A model generated the notes under the pieces. It saw only the letters and a list, made by a program, of their open reading frames with translations. It was not told the DNA's origin and searched no databases. DNA of 64,000 bases, taken from the NCBI GenBank assembly GCA_002007465.1, contig LNAC01000735.1:397891-461890 (forward strand). The letters are read 5' to 3'. This DNA comes from Ailurus styani (lineage: Eukaryota > Chordata > Mammalia > Carnivora > Ailuridae). Shown here one piece after another: positions 1 to 14,600 of the stretch; positions within the stretch are counted from its first letter, which is position 1; every line of letters starts with the position of its first letter. Made by a program: the position numbers and the translations under genes.

Positions 1-2611
1 AGAAGATATCCCAGTTTAACATTTCCACCACAAAGACAAATGTAACTGCTGTATAAACATCCAATTGGTAAGAAATTAACATGAATTAACTAAAATTAGA
101 AAGAATACTACCATTCCAGTTTGAATATTTTCAATATATGTTTCATACTTTTAAAATGGGACAGTAAAGCAGTTTTCTTGTTTCGCTGCAATTTCAGTTT
201 AAATTCTTGCCCAGATTACATATTTAAAATTGGGTATTATATCACTCAAACATTATTCAAATATTTTAGAAAATAAATCATGATTGGTTAAATATAATAT
301 ATGTAACTATCACAAAACATTTGTAGAAATAAAGGGATTCCAGAAATGGAACCAAATAGAAGAAAGACTAGAAGAGCTACCAGAACTGGCTAAACATTAG
401 GTGGAAGAATGGATCCAAGGTAAAACAAACTTGGGGTGTTCTTATATGAAAAAAGAATAAACTTCATGTTTTGTCCCCATTAGTACTGTACTCAAGAAGA
501 TGATAGTCCCTTTTCCTAGTGTTCAAGAGACAGTCTTTAATATACAGTGCTGGGCAGGCACTTTAGTGACAACATAAAAATTATAGTGGTTAGAAAAAGT
601 GGAAGATTACCAGCTTTAAATGAATAAATGACCAAATCTGTATTTTTGGCCCAACTACTAGAGAGGATATGTGTATTTAAGAAACTAATTTTTAAAATCT
701 TAACTCCCTCATTTTAAAACCTAAATGTACAATAACAAAGGTTCTTTTAAGCAGAGTTCCTGCCAAATGAAGAAGCATCATAGATTATTAGACTATGTCT
801 GGCAATTTGCCAAGTGGAATTTCTGAACACAATGCAAATCTTGACTCTACTATATTACCACACCAAATGACCTAATCACACAACAGAATACAAGACTACA
901 ATGGGATTAATATTAGGCTGTTTTCAGGGTAGTAAAATAGGGGAAAGGAATCAGAAGAGGAATACCATCTGGGTCAATAGGAATTAATTAATAAAGCAAT
1001 TTTAATCTCCAATCTCCTGTTATGCTGGATAAAAAAATCTCTTAACTGTATTATATTACACTGCAGGGAAAAAAGCAAAGAAGTAACTTGGTATAATGGG
1101 TTACCTTGCATAGTACCTATTGGTACCAAGGGAACGTATGGAAATCATTCCCATCAGTAAAGCACCTCAAGAGAGGACTGAGAAAAGTGAGATATAAATT
1201 AGCTTTGTTTGTGCTACCCTAAATCAACTATAAAAAGTTAAAAACACTCCTCTCCTTCCTCGTGGCATACTTAAAATAGCAAAAATGTTTTTCTTAGAAC
1301 GATCTTTATAAATAAAAATATGATGGAGAATTAAGGATCCATAAAGTGACTTTGCTAATGCAAATTATGGGGGAAATTTGGATTAACTCAATGTGAAGAA
1401 TTAAAACACTAATTTTAAATACAGTGAAGTTTCTCACAAACCACTTTCCCAAATAAATGCATCTTCAAAGAAAAGCTGCTGAGCCAGAACAACCTCACAG
1501 AATGATTAAGACAACATAAAATGAAGGAGTAAATGTTTCATATTCCAAATAATTTACTGAGGTTTCTTTAAACCTCTGTTTTAACTAATTTATAGTTAAA
1601 AAGAAAAAGAAATTACAGAAAAATGTTAAACACTTTGTACTGTTCTACATACTGATTTAAAGGTCATGTAGATTTATTTAATTTTTTTATTGATGCAAGG
1701 CACTTTTCTTTTTTTGGGCTTCATTTAGGAAAAAAAGAGTGCTACATTGGTTATTCTAGTTAGAACTATTTTGGACAAAGAAAAAATGGGCTAAACAACT
1801 CTAAAAAGAACAAACACAACATGTGGCTTTTAAAGAAAAAAGGAAAGTGACTTGAAAGTCTAAAACTCCTTGTGTTTTAGTATTACCAAGCAAAACATCT
1901 TCCTTTGTTCATTAAACTTTTTTTTCTATAGATTAAACAAATTAGGAAGATAAGAGGAATGGAAGCAATACTTGGATCATGTTAAAGTAATAAGAGTTAG
2001 CTAATGTCATGATTCAAAGATTATTAATAAGGTATTAAGTTTAAAAAAATAAAAGGGTAATGAAGTTACTAAATGACAGAAATGTGGCAGATTCCTGCAT
2101 TTGTTAATGTTTCCATAAGAGGTTCCATCATAAAAGTGAACTGTAAAATTATTTTTAAAATGTAATATATAGAACACAAAATGAATTTTTAGCAAACTTT
2201 AGGAAATTCTGTTACAAATTACCCAGATTTTACAAACAAATCCCCCCTAACTTGCATTTGTTTAAAGTAATAACTTTATATCCTACAAATAAATTTCAAG
2301 TATGAAAAGTGCATTATTGCAATAATACCTCTTTGCAAGTCCAAAATTCTTGGTTTATAATAAAACTATAAAGTGTAAAAAAAAAAAAAAGGAAAAAAAT
2401 AAGAAAGAAAAAGGAGTAAAACCATCAGTGCCATCTATTGCAGAAGTCCAACATCTTAAAATGTTGCTCAACAAGTTGCAGAGAAACACGCCTGGAAGCA
2501 ACATACAATAAAAAAAAAAAAAAAAGACTTGTGTTTTTACCATTTTACATTATTATTGTCTCTAGTATTTTCTCCTTCCCAAATAGAAATTCACATCCTC
2601 TCTAATGTTGC
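1..2611 (-). other. STYX: Probable STYX 3' UTR and downstream sequence
   Basis: AT-rich DNA with no recognisable SINE, LINE or gene, directly downstream of the STYX stop. On the minus strand two AATAAA hexamers lie at 1673-1678 and 1686-1691, about 0.9 kb past the stop. A-rich runs sit at 2378-2400 and 2510-2525. In human, GNPNAT1 converges on STYX shortly after its end, but I see no GNPNAT1 exon here. The true 3' end may lie beyond base 1. Confidence 0.6.
1673..1691 (-). terminator. Candidate STYX polyadenylation signals
   Basis: Two AATAAA hexamers on the minus strand (plus-strand tttatt at 1673-1678 and 1686-1691), close together downstream of the STYX stop. Use is inferred from the motif only; 3'-end reads would decide. 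Confidence 0.4.
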
Positions 2612-2691
2612 TCACGTCAGCCATTCTGTGCTGTCGCCACTTTGCATGGTTCCAAAATCATCTTCTTCTTCATGTGTTCTCTTCAAACTGC
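2612..2691 (-). CDS. STYX: STYX last coding exon (11), C-terminus frameshifted relative to human
   Basis: Acceptor tag at 2692-2694, then [17 protein letters not shown] (residues 200-216). Here a run of three A (plus-strand ttt at 2641-2643) replaces the two A expected from the human protein. The frame then reads SGDSTEWLT and stops at 2612-2614. With two A it would read VATAQNG and stop at 2617-2619, giving the usual 223 aa. The exon itself is certain; the stop is the uncertain point. Confidence 0.9.
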
Positions 2692-5600
2692 CTAAAAATT
2701 ATTGCACGAATATAACATATAATGGGAACTTAAACTCATTTGTTACAATGTTAGAACTAGTAAAACTTCATTTTCATAAAGCATTACTATATATATGCAC
2801 TATGACAATTGCATGACTAAATTTTTAGTAAATGTTAGTAAATTCTTCTGTTATAAATTACCAAACAACTTTTATCTCCATGACGGGATACATTCCCCTC
2901 TTGAGAATTAACTATGTATTAGGTATTACAAGTAACAATCATTTTTAAAACAGCTGAAAACAGAATTGTTAAAGAGATAATGGTACCTAAATGTTTGGTT
3001 ACCAAGTTCTTTAGCTACCATAAACCTATTGACTTAGAACATAAAATTTAAGAGATTAATTTTATATTTGTACAATTTTATTTTGTAGATATAATTATCT
3101 TTTTGCTTTCATAGATACTGCTAAAAATATTTCTCAATTACAACTGTGGTTTTATTACCAAGAAGTCTAGAGCTGGGAGAAAAGATGGCATGCAGCAGAT
3201 AAAGAAGAGATTTTATTTTACCTACTCTTTACATCAGAGTCTGCTAGTACAGAAATTTCTCACATAGAATCAAAGCTATCACTATATGACCAATAGTTAT
3301 AATCAAAAAATTTGAGTCTCAGTGGAAGAAAACTTTAGGGGAACAATTAAACTGGTAAATGGTGTGCTGTGTTATCTGCCTAACAATGGCACAGGTTTAA
3401 AGTTATGCCCAAAAGGTTGTGCTAAATCATGGTAATAATGTTAAATCAGAGAGTGGATTCTAACATGAAACTAACATTTCACTGTTAGATTAATAAAATG
3501 CAGATATAAATATAGTATCAAGACAATGGAATAAAGCAGAAAATATGCTAGCCATAAGCAGAAAATATGGATAAAGCTAAATACAACTGCTGAATTTCAG
3601 ATGAAATGCTGTACCTGCAATCTAAAAGAGGTATGAGATATAAATAACTAATGCAAAGCAGAAAGTGAGGAGGTACAAATAAAGTTCTCTAGGAGTTTCA
3701 AATAACTAGGGATTGGAGGAAGATTATGTTAATCATCATTTCTCTTAAAGACATAACATGTAAACTAAGTTTTTAAGGGTAGAGACACTGAAAATGAAAC
3801 CATTAGTTCAGTTTTCTGGAGTGCCTGTATAAAGAGGAACAATGAGAGATACCAAGATCAGAAACACCGTACTTATACTATGATGCCCTATGTTTTCTTC
3901 GGTAGGAATTAAACCAATGAAGGATCTTGTACAGGAAAAATACATCGGAACTATCTTTTATGAAAATAAATCGGGCTACAATGTAGAGAACAGACCAAGT
4001 AAGAGTTTGGATGGGAGGCCAACATGGACCAGAAATACAATAAGACTCAGTAAAAAACATAAGAGACAAGGGTAGCAAGGTTTTAGAAAAGGGAGATAGA
4101 AGTTAGAAGATTTGGGGAACATGCTTGGATCATTAACTTTGAAAATAAGGGAGGGAGTACTCTGACATAAGAAAGGTAGAAGGGATTGAAATACTATGAT
4201 GAGGAAAATGGGTAGCTCACATTAGTCACCCAACTTAACTTGAAATGTGCTTTTATATATTAACCACCTTTTATTTTTATTAAGATGACCTGAGTGTATT
4301 TAGAGACCCTTCTCCAGATTCTTCTTCTTTTAATCTTAACCACAGTTATACTACTTAAAGACTTAAACTAAACCAAGTAGAAGTTTGATCTTCCAGCTAA
4401 CATATTCTATTAACCAGGTACAGTGGTGTACACACAGCAGAAGCTCAATATAATATGCATGTATCTTTATAAAATCTGTGGTTATCTTGAGTGAAATTCA
4501 AGTCTACCCAGAGTTTTCTAAACAATTTAAATTGTTCAGTATAACCTGTAAAGCGCAAAAGATGCTTTCTACCTTTCATACTATCATTTTTCTCCCCAAC
4601 CCTCTCCAAAATGACAAATATCCTTACCTGTGGGTCCAGAATGAACAGATAATGACCTTTCTATCTGGAGTGGTGACATCATCTGTATTGTTAATTTTGC
4701 TAGGTAGATGGCTTCATATTCCTAAAAAAGATTTAATTAACTTGAATGTACATTTAAATTCCTGGGTACCCAAAAGAATGATTAATGTGTATATTACTGG
4801 TATTCTTAGTTTATACTGAAATATCTGGTGCCATACCGTTGTAAGAGAAATTCCAGTTTAGGACTGCACAAATTTAGCACCTGGGCGGCTCATTCCGTTA
4901 AGCAGCCGACTCTTGGTTTCAGCTCAGGTCATGATCTCAGGCTTGTTGGATGGAGCCCCATGTCAGTACAGAGTCTAATTGTCCCTCTCCTTCCCACTCT
5001 GCCACTCTCCCCTTCTTCTCACTCTCAAATAAATATTTTTATAAAGGAGAAATGCAAGTTTAAAATCCCTATCTCTTAAAAAAATAAAATTCCTATCTCA
5101 TACTTTCACATTTACTGAAGAAACTATAAATCATGTCAGGTTATCAGCTTGAACTAGGGTATCATACACTAAACTGCTAGTCAGGCAGTATTTATTCTCT
5201 GCCGCTGGAGTGTTAGCTATATGTTCTCTAATCTCCTCTGTTAAAACACACACCCCCAAAAACTCAAACAGGCAATTTCATAAAATAATTGTAAGAATAA
5301 AATGAAATAAAATTCAGTAAAGATAAAATGTTATACAGTTGTAAAATATTTTAAAAGTGAGAGTAACATAAAGCATTTACTGGATTCAAATATATATTTG
5401 GTTTTCTAATTCCTTAAAATTAATCATCCTCTACTTCCAAAGATGGAAGAATAAAGGCATTTCTGTCCCTCTCCCCTTTCTGCAAACAAAAAATAAAGAA
5501 CTCCTTATTTGATTAAAGTAGGAACATCCATAACCCTGAATATGAGAAGAATGAAAAGTAGTGATTACAAATTTGTCAGAACAGTGGTTACCTTTACAAA

Positions 5601-8600
5601 AGGAGAAAGTGTTGGTGGTTAGGAAGGGACAATACAAGGGCATGTTTATTTATATTTTATGCATTTTCTGTATGTGTATTGTATTTCACAATAAAAAAAT
5701 TATTTTTAAATGGAACCAGACCAAGGTAGGCACACAAGATGCCTGATTGCAGAAATTAGGCAGAATGGGTACACATCAAAGTGCTCCAAAATAAGATGGT
5801 GGAACTAAGATAAAACTAACAAGCCCTTCCACAGTATTATAGGAAATACAAGTGGGCTGTGGGGATGAGGAAGGGCATTTTAAGGAAAATGTGAATGCCC
5901 ACACATGCCATTTTTGCAAGAAACAGGATACATGTATAGTAAGGTGGAAGATCAACTGGATTGTATGTAGCCAAGTATGTGACCTTAGCTTAAAATAAAA
6001 ACTAAACCGGTAATTCTCAAGCCTGGCTATACCTGAGGATCACTTGAGGAATTTTAAAATACACATATGTTCAAGTCCCACCCCCAGTGATTGGCATTTA
6101 ATCGGTTTAGGTTAGGTTCCCCTGGATGGTTTTAATGTGCATGCTGTATTCATCAATACAAGCAAGAAAAACATGTAACATAAGAGGCTCTGCTTCTTAC
6201 TCACTGAGTTAAACTACCAGAGAAAAGTGTTGGTGAGAAACACTTCCAAATTTAAGCTGTCCGCCTTCCCCAACCACTATCCAGGTTCCTCTCCCACAAT
6301 TCTATTGTTGGGCAAATAGCTGTTCCTAAGAAGAATACTTCCAGTTCAAAGATGACCAATAATCAAAAAGGAACCACTGTAGGTTTTAGTGTGAAGATGT
6401 CACAAGGGGAAAAAAAGCAACTTCACAACCAAAAGTCACATTAAGAACAATGTCAAAATCGCACCAAGAAGCAGATGAAAAGGATTAATTCTCCATGAAA
6501 TCAACGAATAGGGCATTTCTTTCTTTCCTTTTTTTTTTTTTAAAGATTTTATTTATTGAGAGAGAGAGAGCACGAATAGGGGAGAGGGGTAGAGGGAGAA
6601 GCAGACTCCCCGCTGAGCAGGGAGCCCAATGCAGGACTCAATCCCAGCACCCTTGGGATCATGACCTGAGCCAAAGGCAGACACTGAACTGACTGAGCCA
6701 CCCAGGTGCCCAATGAGTATGGCATTTCTGAAATGAGTTGGAAGAAATAAAAAGGACTCATGGAAGAAATGTAACATAACAATGAAAGAGATGACATACC
6801 AACTATCAGCTCAATGGGAGAGAAAAAAATAAAACCACAGAAATAATGAATGAATATAATAGAATCAACAGAGAATAGGCCATACTATCCAACCCTGGCA
6901 TAATACCAATTTTCTCTTTTCTCCTTGATTGTTCCAAACCACAAATACACTATACTTCCTATCATTTTAGAAAACAAACAAAATCCTCCTTAATAACCCT
7001 AGTTTCCCCTCTAGCTACTGTCACTTCTGTTTTCCCTTTCAAAGTATAATTCCTAGAATTATCTATTCTTGCTGTTTATATTTCTCTCTTACATTTCTCT
7101 TGAACTCTGAGCAATTATGTTTATCCTCCCCCTTCTACAAAATCTGTTTGTCAAGGACACCAATGACCTTATGTTCCTAACCTAATGTCAATTCTCAGCC
7201 CTTATCTTATTTAACCTATTATTAGCTTTTGATACAGTGAATCATTCCCTACTTTTTTTTAAGATTTATGTATTTATTGGGGCGCCTGGGTGGCTCAGTC
7301 GTTAAGCGCGTGCCTTCAGCTCAGGTCATGATCCCAGGGTTCTGGAATCGCCCCACATTGGGCTCCCTGCTCGGCAGGAGGCCTGCTTCTCTCTCTCCCA
7401 CTCCACCTGCTTTTGTTCCCTGTCTCACTGTGTCTCTCTCTCTGTCAAATAAATAAACAAAATCTTTAAAAGAAGATTTATGTATTTATTTTGAAAGATA
7501 GAGTGGGGGTAGGGAAGTAGAGGGAGAGAATCTCAAGCAGACTCTTCACTGAATGCAGAGCCTGACACAGGGCTCGATCTGATGACCCATGAGATCGTGA
7601 TCTGAACCAAAATCGAGAGCCAGGCACTTAACCAAATGAACCACCCAGGCATCCCCATTCCCTCCTTCTTCAAACACTTTCCTCACTTGACTTCCCAAAC
7701 AACAAGCCACCCTGATTTTTTTCCTATCTCATTGGCCATTCTTTTCAATCTCTTCTACTAATTTCTCATCTCCCCAGCCTCTACATGTTCAAGTGCATCA
7801 GGATCTGTTTTGGAAATTCTTCTCTATCTGCACTTCCCTAGTGATCTTACCTAGCTAGTCTCAGGGTTTTCAACAGCATCTGTATATACTGATACTCCTC
7901 AGATACATGGTTCTTTCCCATGAACTCTGGACTTATATAACTGCCTACTGTCCAACAGCCCTCTCAACCTTAAGATGACCAAAACTGAACTCAATTTTAC
8001 TCCCTCCAAAACTTTTCATGCAATTTCTTCCATATCTTCCCAAAAGGCTTAAATCCATCCTAATCTCCTCTCTTCACATCCAATCCATCAGCAAATCCTG
8101 TCAGTTATACAGTCAAATAAATTCAAAATGTGATCTCTTCTTACCTCTTCCCCTATTACCATTTTGGTCCAAACTAACATATTCTTTTGACTTGTAGGCA
8201 TTTGGGGGTAAGGGCAGAAGTAAGTTTCCTGTTAGAAAGCAACTGCAATAATGTAAGTCAAAAGAATATTAAGGAAACAAGCCATGCAGATATTTGGGGA
8301 AAAGCATTCTAGGTGTGGGGAGATATGAGCAAGTGCCATGAGCTGAGAACATGCATAGTATTCTCAAGGAATGATGAGAAGGTCAGTGTGACTAGAAACT
8401 ACATAGTAAGCAAATAGGATAGTAGGAGATTAGAATTGAGAGGTAAAGGACTACATACATGGATTTATAAGCCATTATAAATAAGGCCTCTGGCTTTTAA
8501 GTGGAAGAGGAATAACTTCTTGTAATAAGATTCTGCCTACGGTGCTGAGTATACTGTGTTGAATACGGGATACTGTAAACTTCATAAGAAATACATATGT

Positions 8601-11600
8601 TCTAAACAAAGAAAACTTTAAAACACAAGGAAATAGAAACCGATTTGAATAAATGGAATATATTCTTAGACTAAAAATGAAAAGGTGTCAATCATTTTGA
8701 ACTGTGAACATAGCAATAACATAAAAAATATAGGGCTAAAAAAAAAAAATAGGGCTCTTTCCAGCAAAGTTCACACCAAAAAGTAAATGTAAGAGAGTAA
8801 GTAAATGTTAAGAGAGTAATTGCTAGGAGAATTCTAGAAAGAATATTAATGAGGGAATCTTGAGCTATGCCATAAGTTATTTATATAACAACATAGTATT
8901 TAAAATTTTTTGATACAGTTGCAGTATTAAGCAGATCAACGGAACAGAATACAAAGTCCAGAAATAGACCCAAGTATAGATCAGAGTTCAGTATATAATA
9001 AACATGGCATTTTAAATCAGTTGGCTAAAGACAGATTACTTAATATACAAAGAGCTCTTATAAACAGAGAAAAAAGATCAACAATCTGATAGAAGAATGG
9101 GCAAACCACAGGAGTCACCACGTTTACCACCATGATGGCAATTATCAGAAAATCTGATAAAATACTTTTGGTTATTGGTATTGAACAGGAACTACTAGGA
9201 AACAGGTACTCCATGTTTCCTGGTAGTTTACATTATTTCAGCCTTTTTAAAGACTGTTTGGTAACATCAAATTTCCAATGCTTCTGACCCAGCAATTCCA
9301 CATTATATATACAATCATACAGGTATATTTGCAGATGTAAAGAAAGATGTACCTACCAGTATACTTCTCCCAATATTATTTGTAATCATGAAATGCTAGA
9401 AACAATCTAAAAGGTTTATGTATATGGAATCATATGAAGTTGTGATGTATACATATTTATACATATGCATATTAAAACATGCAGTTAGACTTGTATATAT
9501 ATTGGTGAAGTTTTTTAATATGCATATATATTACTTTTTAAAATACAAAAATAAATGTAAAAAGACAGTATTTTTACACAACAGGGTTAAAAAAAGGCAA
9601 AGAAACTTAATAGTTTTGTATTTTATAATATAATTAAAAAAGAATAAAAAGAAACATTTTACATAAACATGCTAACGTAAGAAATACCACTGTTTCTGTT
9701 TTAAATGAATGAAAAAAAGTAAAATTTAAAGTTTGGTCGAGACAACCTACTTTGTTAATTTTTTTTAAAGGACTTTATTTAAGAGAAAGAGTATGAGCAG
9801 TGGGTAGGGGGTAGCGGGGGTGCAGAGGCAGAAAGAGAAGCAGACTCCCTGCTGAGCAGGGAGCCTGATGTAGGGCTCAATAACAGGACACCAAGATCAT
9901 GACCTGAACCAAAGGCAGACACTTAACCAACTGAGCCACCCAGATGCCCAAGACAATCCATTTTATAACGCTCTTGATGTCTCAATGTGAGACTTATTCC
10001 TGTGTAACTGGATAGAATCAGTCAAAGGACATTCTTCAATTCTTTATTTTCCTTCTTGGATAAAAATAAACTAGTTTAATCATATACTTCACAGGGTTAT
10101 CTTACTGTCTTTTGAGTGTATCATCCAGGCACTACAAAAGTTGAAACATGGATGGGGTGCCTAGATGGCTCAGTTGGTTAAGTGTCTGCCTTCGGTTCAG
10201 GTCATGATCTTGAGGTCCTGGGACTGAGCAACGCATCAGGCTCCCTGCTCACCAGGTAGTCTGCCTCTCTCTCTCTCTCCCTTTACCCCTTCCCCACTGC
10301 TTGTGCTCACTCCCACTCTCGCTCTCTGTCAAATAAATAAAAATCTTTAAAATCTGAAACACAGTAAAAACATAAAATAGCATATAAGAAAAAACTGAAG
10401 AAATTTCTATCAATTATTTTTTATTTTAATTTTTAAATATTTTATTTTTAAAATTTAAATTCAGATAGTTAACATATAATGTATTATTGGTTTAAGAGGT
10501 AGAGTTTGGTGATTCATCAGTCTTATAAGTCTACCACCCAGTTACCATCCTCTCCACCCCACCCCAAAAAACCTCAATTTGTTTCCTAACGATTAAGAGT
10601 CTCTTATGGTTTGTGTCCCTCTCTGATTTAATCTTGTTATTCCCCCTCTCTTCCCCTATGATCCTGTTTTGTTTCTTAAATTCCACATATCAGTGAGATG
10701 ACAATTGTCCTCTGATTGACTTATTTTTTTTTAAAGATTTTTTAATTTATTCATTTGACACAGAGAGAGAGATTACAAGTAGGCAGAGAGGTAGGCAGAG
10801 AGAGAAGAGATAGGAGGAAGCAGGCTCCCTGCTGAGCAGAGAGCCCGATGTGGGCCTCGATCCCAGGACCCTGAGATCATGACCTGAGCCGAAGACAGCG
10901 GCTTTAACCCACTGAGCCACCCAGGCGCCCCTGATTGACTTATTTTGCTTAGCATAATACCTTCTAGTTCCATCCACATTGCTGTAAATGGCAAGATTTC
11001 AATTTTTTGATGGCTGCATGATATTCCATTTGTGTGTGTGTGTGTATGCGTGTATACATACACCATATCTTCTTTATCCATTCATATGTCAATGGACATC
11101 TGGGCCCTTTCCATAGTTTGGCTATTGTGGACACTGCTGCTATAAACAGCACCCCTTTGGATCACTACATTTGTATCTTTGGGGTAAATAACCCAGTAGT
11201 GCAATTGCTGGGTTGTAGGGTAGCTCTATTTTCAACTTTTTGAGGAACCTCCATACTGTTTTCCAGAGAGCCTGCACCAACTTGCATTCCCATCTCCTCG
11301 CTGACATTGGTTGTTTCCTGACTTGTTGATTTTAGCCATTCTGACTGGTGTGAGGTAGTATCTCATTGTGGTTTTGACTTGTATTTCTCTGATGCTGAGT
11401 GATATTGAGCATTTTTTCATGTCTGTTGGATGTCATATGTCTGTTTCCATATGTCTGTCTGAATGTCTTCTTTGGAGAACTGTCTGCCCATTTCTTGACT
11501 GGATTATTTGTTCTTTGGGTGTTGAGTTTGATAAGCTCTTTATAGATTTTTAAACTAGCCCTTTATTTGATATGTCGTTTGTGAATATCTTCTCCCATTC

Positions 11601-14600
11601 TGTTGGCTGTCTTTGGCTTTGGTTTTGTCAACTGTTTCCTTTGTTGTGCAAAAGCTTTTTATCTTGATGAAGTCCCAATAGTTCATTTTTGCTTTTTTGT
11701 TTCCCTTGCCTTTGGAGACTATCTAGTAAGAAGTTGCTGTGGCCAAGGTCACAGAAGTTGCTTCCTGTGTTCTCCTCTAGAATTCCTGATGAATTCCTGT
11801 CTCACACTGAGGTCTTTCATCCATTTTGAGTCTATTTTTGTGTAGGGTGTAAGGAAATGATCCAGTATCATTCTTCTGCATGTGGCTGTCCAATTTTCCC
11901 AACACCATTTTGTTGAACAGACTTTTTCCATTGGATATTCTTTCCTGCTTTGTTGAAGATTAGTCGGCCATAGAGTTAAGGGGCCATTTCTGGATTCTTT
12001 ATTCTGTTCCATTGATCTGTTTGTCTGTTTTTGTGCCAGTACCATACTGTCCTGATGACTACAGCTTTGTAATAGAGCTTGAATTGTGGATGGAACTGTG
12101 ATGTCACCAGCCTTGGTTTTCTTTTTCAACATTCTTTTGGCTATTTGGGGTCTTTTCTGGTTCCATACAAATTTTAGGATTATATGTTCTAGCTCTGTGA
12201 AAAAAGTTGATGGTATTTTGATAGGGATTGCACTGAATGTGCAGATTGCTCTAGGTAGCATAGACATTTTCACAATATTTGTTCTTCCAACCCATGAGCA
12301 TGGAATGTTTTTTCCATTTCTTTGTGTCTTCCTCAATTTTTTCAAGAGTGTTCTATAATTTTCTGAGTACAGATTCTTTGCCTCTTTGGTTAGATTTATT
12401 CCTAGGTGTCTCATGGTTTTGGGTGCAATTGTAAGTGGGACTGACTCCTTAATTTCTCTTTCTTCTGTCTCTTTGTTAGTGTATAGAAATGCAACTGACT
12501 TCTGTGCATTGATTTCATATCCTGTGACTTTGCTGAATCCCTGTATGAGATCTAGCAATTTTGGGGTGGAGTTTTTTGGGTTCCTCCCAATCTCTGGCCC
12601 CAGAGCCAAAAGCTTGGGGCCCCACTCCTCAATGAGTCCTCAGAGAAAAGTATCAATCATTCCTGTCTCCCTGGTCTCCATCTGCATTCTGTGTCACCCA
12701 GCCTGTGACTAAGTGCTTCCATCTCAGACCGTGACCTGTTTCCAGCATCCAAACCCTGCAGACTTCTGTGGTGGACTATTGTGCCACTGCTCCTGGGAGA
12801 GGAAGGGGTGTCTTGCGGTTTTGCCACTTGCTGGGCCCGTTTGGGAAGCAGTCACCAAACTGAGCCACGGTTTGTGGTTTATGGCAATCCCCACCTGAAA
12901 GTCCACTCCTGGGCTCAATGTTTGCAGTCAGCTTCCCCACTCTGATGCCTGGGAACTCTGCCACACTCAGGCACCTCCTGTCTTTTGTGATTCTGAGATC
13001 ACACTGTCCAACCTAGGGTTCTACCCCCACTTAGCCACCCTGAGTGCCTTTTAGGCTGGGATGTCCCCTACCTCCCCACCGGAGCAGACTTCTAAAAGTT
13101 CTGATTTTGCACTCCACTGCTGTATCATTCTCTCATAGCTGGCTTAGAGAGCCTCCCTCTCCCTGACTCCCTCTGCCTCGAGGTTTATTTTCCCATATAT
13201 CCTCTCAGATTCACTTCTCCACACCTCCTACCTTGCAGTAAGTGGTCGCTTTTCTATTTGTAGAGTTGTAGCTGTTCTTTTCTTAGATCTCCTGTTGAGT
13301 TTGCAGGTGTTCAAAATGATTTGATAGCTACCTAGCTGAATTCCTGGGACCAGATGAAACTAGGATCCCCTTCACCTCTGTTATCCTGGACTCCTCTAAC
13401 ATCAATTATTTTATCTTACATTTGACAATGTGCCTTTAACCCTTTTTTCACAGCAATGGCAGCTTTTAAGAAAATACTTAAAAAACAAAAAAGAAAATAC
13501 CTTTAACTAGAAATGTAAACTTGAATAAAAAAAAATCAAATTAGGAGGTGCTTTAGCTGGCTCAGTTGGAAGACTGTACAAGACTCTTGATCTCAGGATT
13601 ATGAATTTGCACCCCATGTTGGGTATAGAGATTACTTAAAATAAACTTAAAATAATAGTAATGAAATAAATAAATCAACTTATATTATGGAAATTTTTAA
13701 GTATTTAAAGTAAATTCTAGGGGTGCCTGGGTGACTTAGTCAGTTAAGCATCTGCCCTCAGCTCAGGTGATGATCTCAGGGTCCTGGGATTGAGCCTGTG
13801 ACTGTGACGGGCTGATTGGGGAACCTGTTTCTCTCCCTCTCCCCACCCTGCACTCATGCTTTCTCTTGCTATCTCTCCCGAATAAATAAAATTTTTAAAA
13901 TAAATAAATAAATAAAAATTTAAAAATAAAGTAAATTCTACACTTAAATTACATAGACATAAGATTTTAGTTATCCTCCTTTCTAACTACTTTAAAGAGG
14001 CGGAAGAGAGAAGTTACCTGAAGTTGATGGACAAATCCAGCATTAGGATTAATGCAAAATCTTCTTTCTTGAACATAAGCAAATGCATCTCTGAAACAAA
14101 AAACAAAAAAAAGAAAACTAAGGTGATGGTATTATTTCATGAATTAATCTCAATTTTTTCAGTATTTGTCTATAAATTGGAGTTTATAATAATTCCTATT
14201 TTGGAGGGTTATTGTGAAGATGGGCGATTTTAAGTATAAAACACTTTGTGAAGCATCTATTATTACATAGTACGTGCTCAAAATCTTATCACTGTTTCAA
14301 CAAGAAGTATATCTACTTCCTTGTGTTGTTGTGAGGCTTATATGAGGTAAAGAGCCTAGAATAGCACCTACCACATAGCAAAGACCCAATATATCGAAGC
14401 TATTTCCACTATTATTACTGTCAAGATACCAAATAATAAAGAGAATATATAAAACAGTCTACCAAGTATTAAATAAACAAAGCATCTGTATTCAAATAAT
14501 ATTAACAACTGATACTTTGAAGCAAACTTTCCATCAATATTTAAACTTAAAGGATACCAAACAAACTAAACAAGCATTTGAATGTCTCCTTTGTGTCAGA

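Larger units (their letters stand above)
6880..8180 (+). mobile_element. L2-like LINE tract, interrupted by two SINEs
   Basis: Pyrimidine-rich sequence resembling L2 reverse-transcriptase-region DNA (for example aaggacaccaatgacctt, aagatgaccaaaactgaact, cacatccaatccatcagc). The nested SINE pair at 7254-7656 splits it. Confidence 0.55.

Noticed and set aside
11749..12609. 286-codon minus-strand frame
   Set aside because: It is an L1 ORF2 C-terminal fragment fused to 5'-UTR-like sequence, not a host gene.
11368..12712. Plus-strand frames of 61-108 codons
   Set aside because: Antisense shadows of the L1 element.
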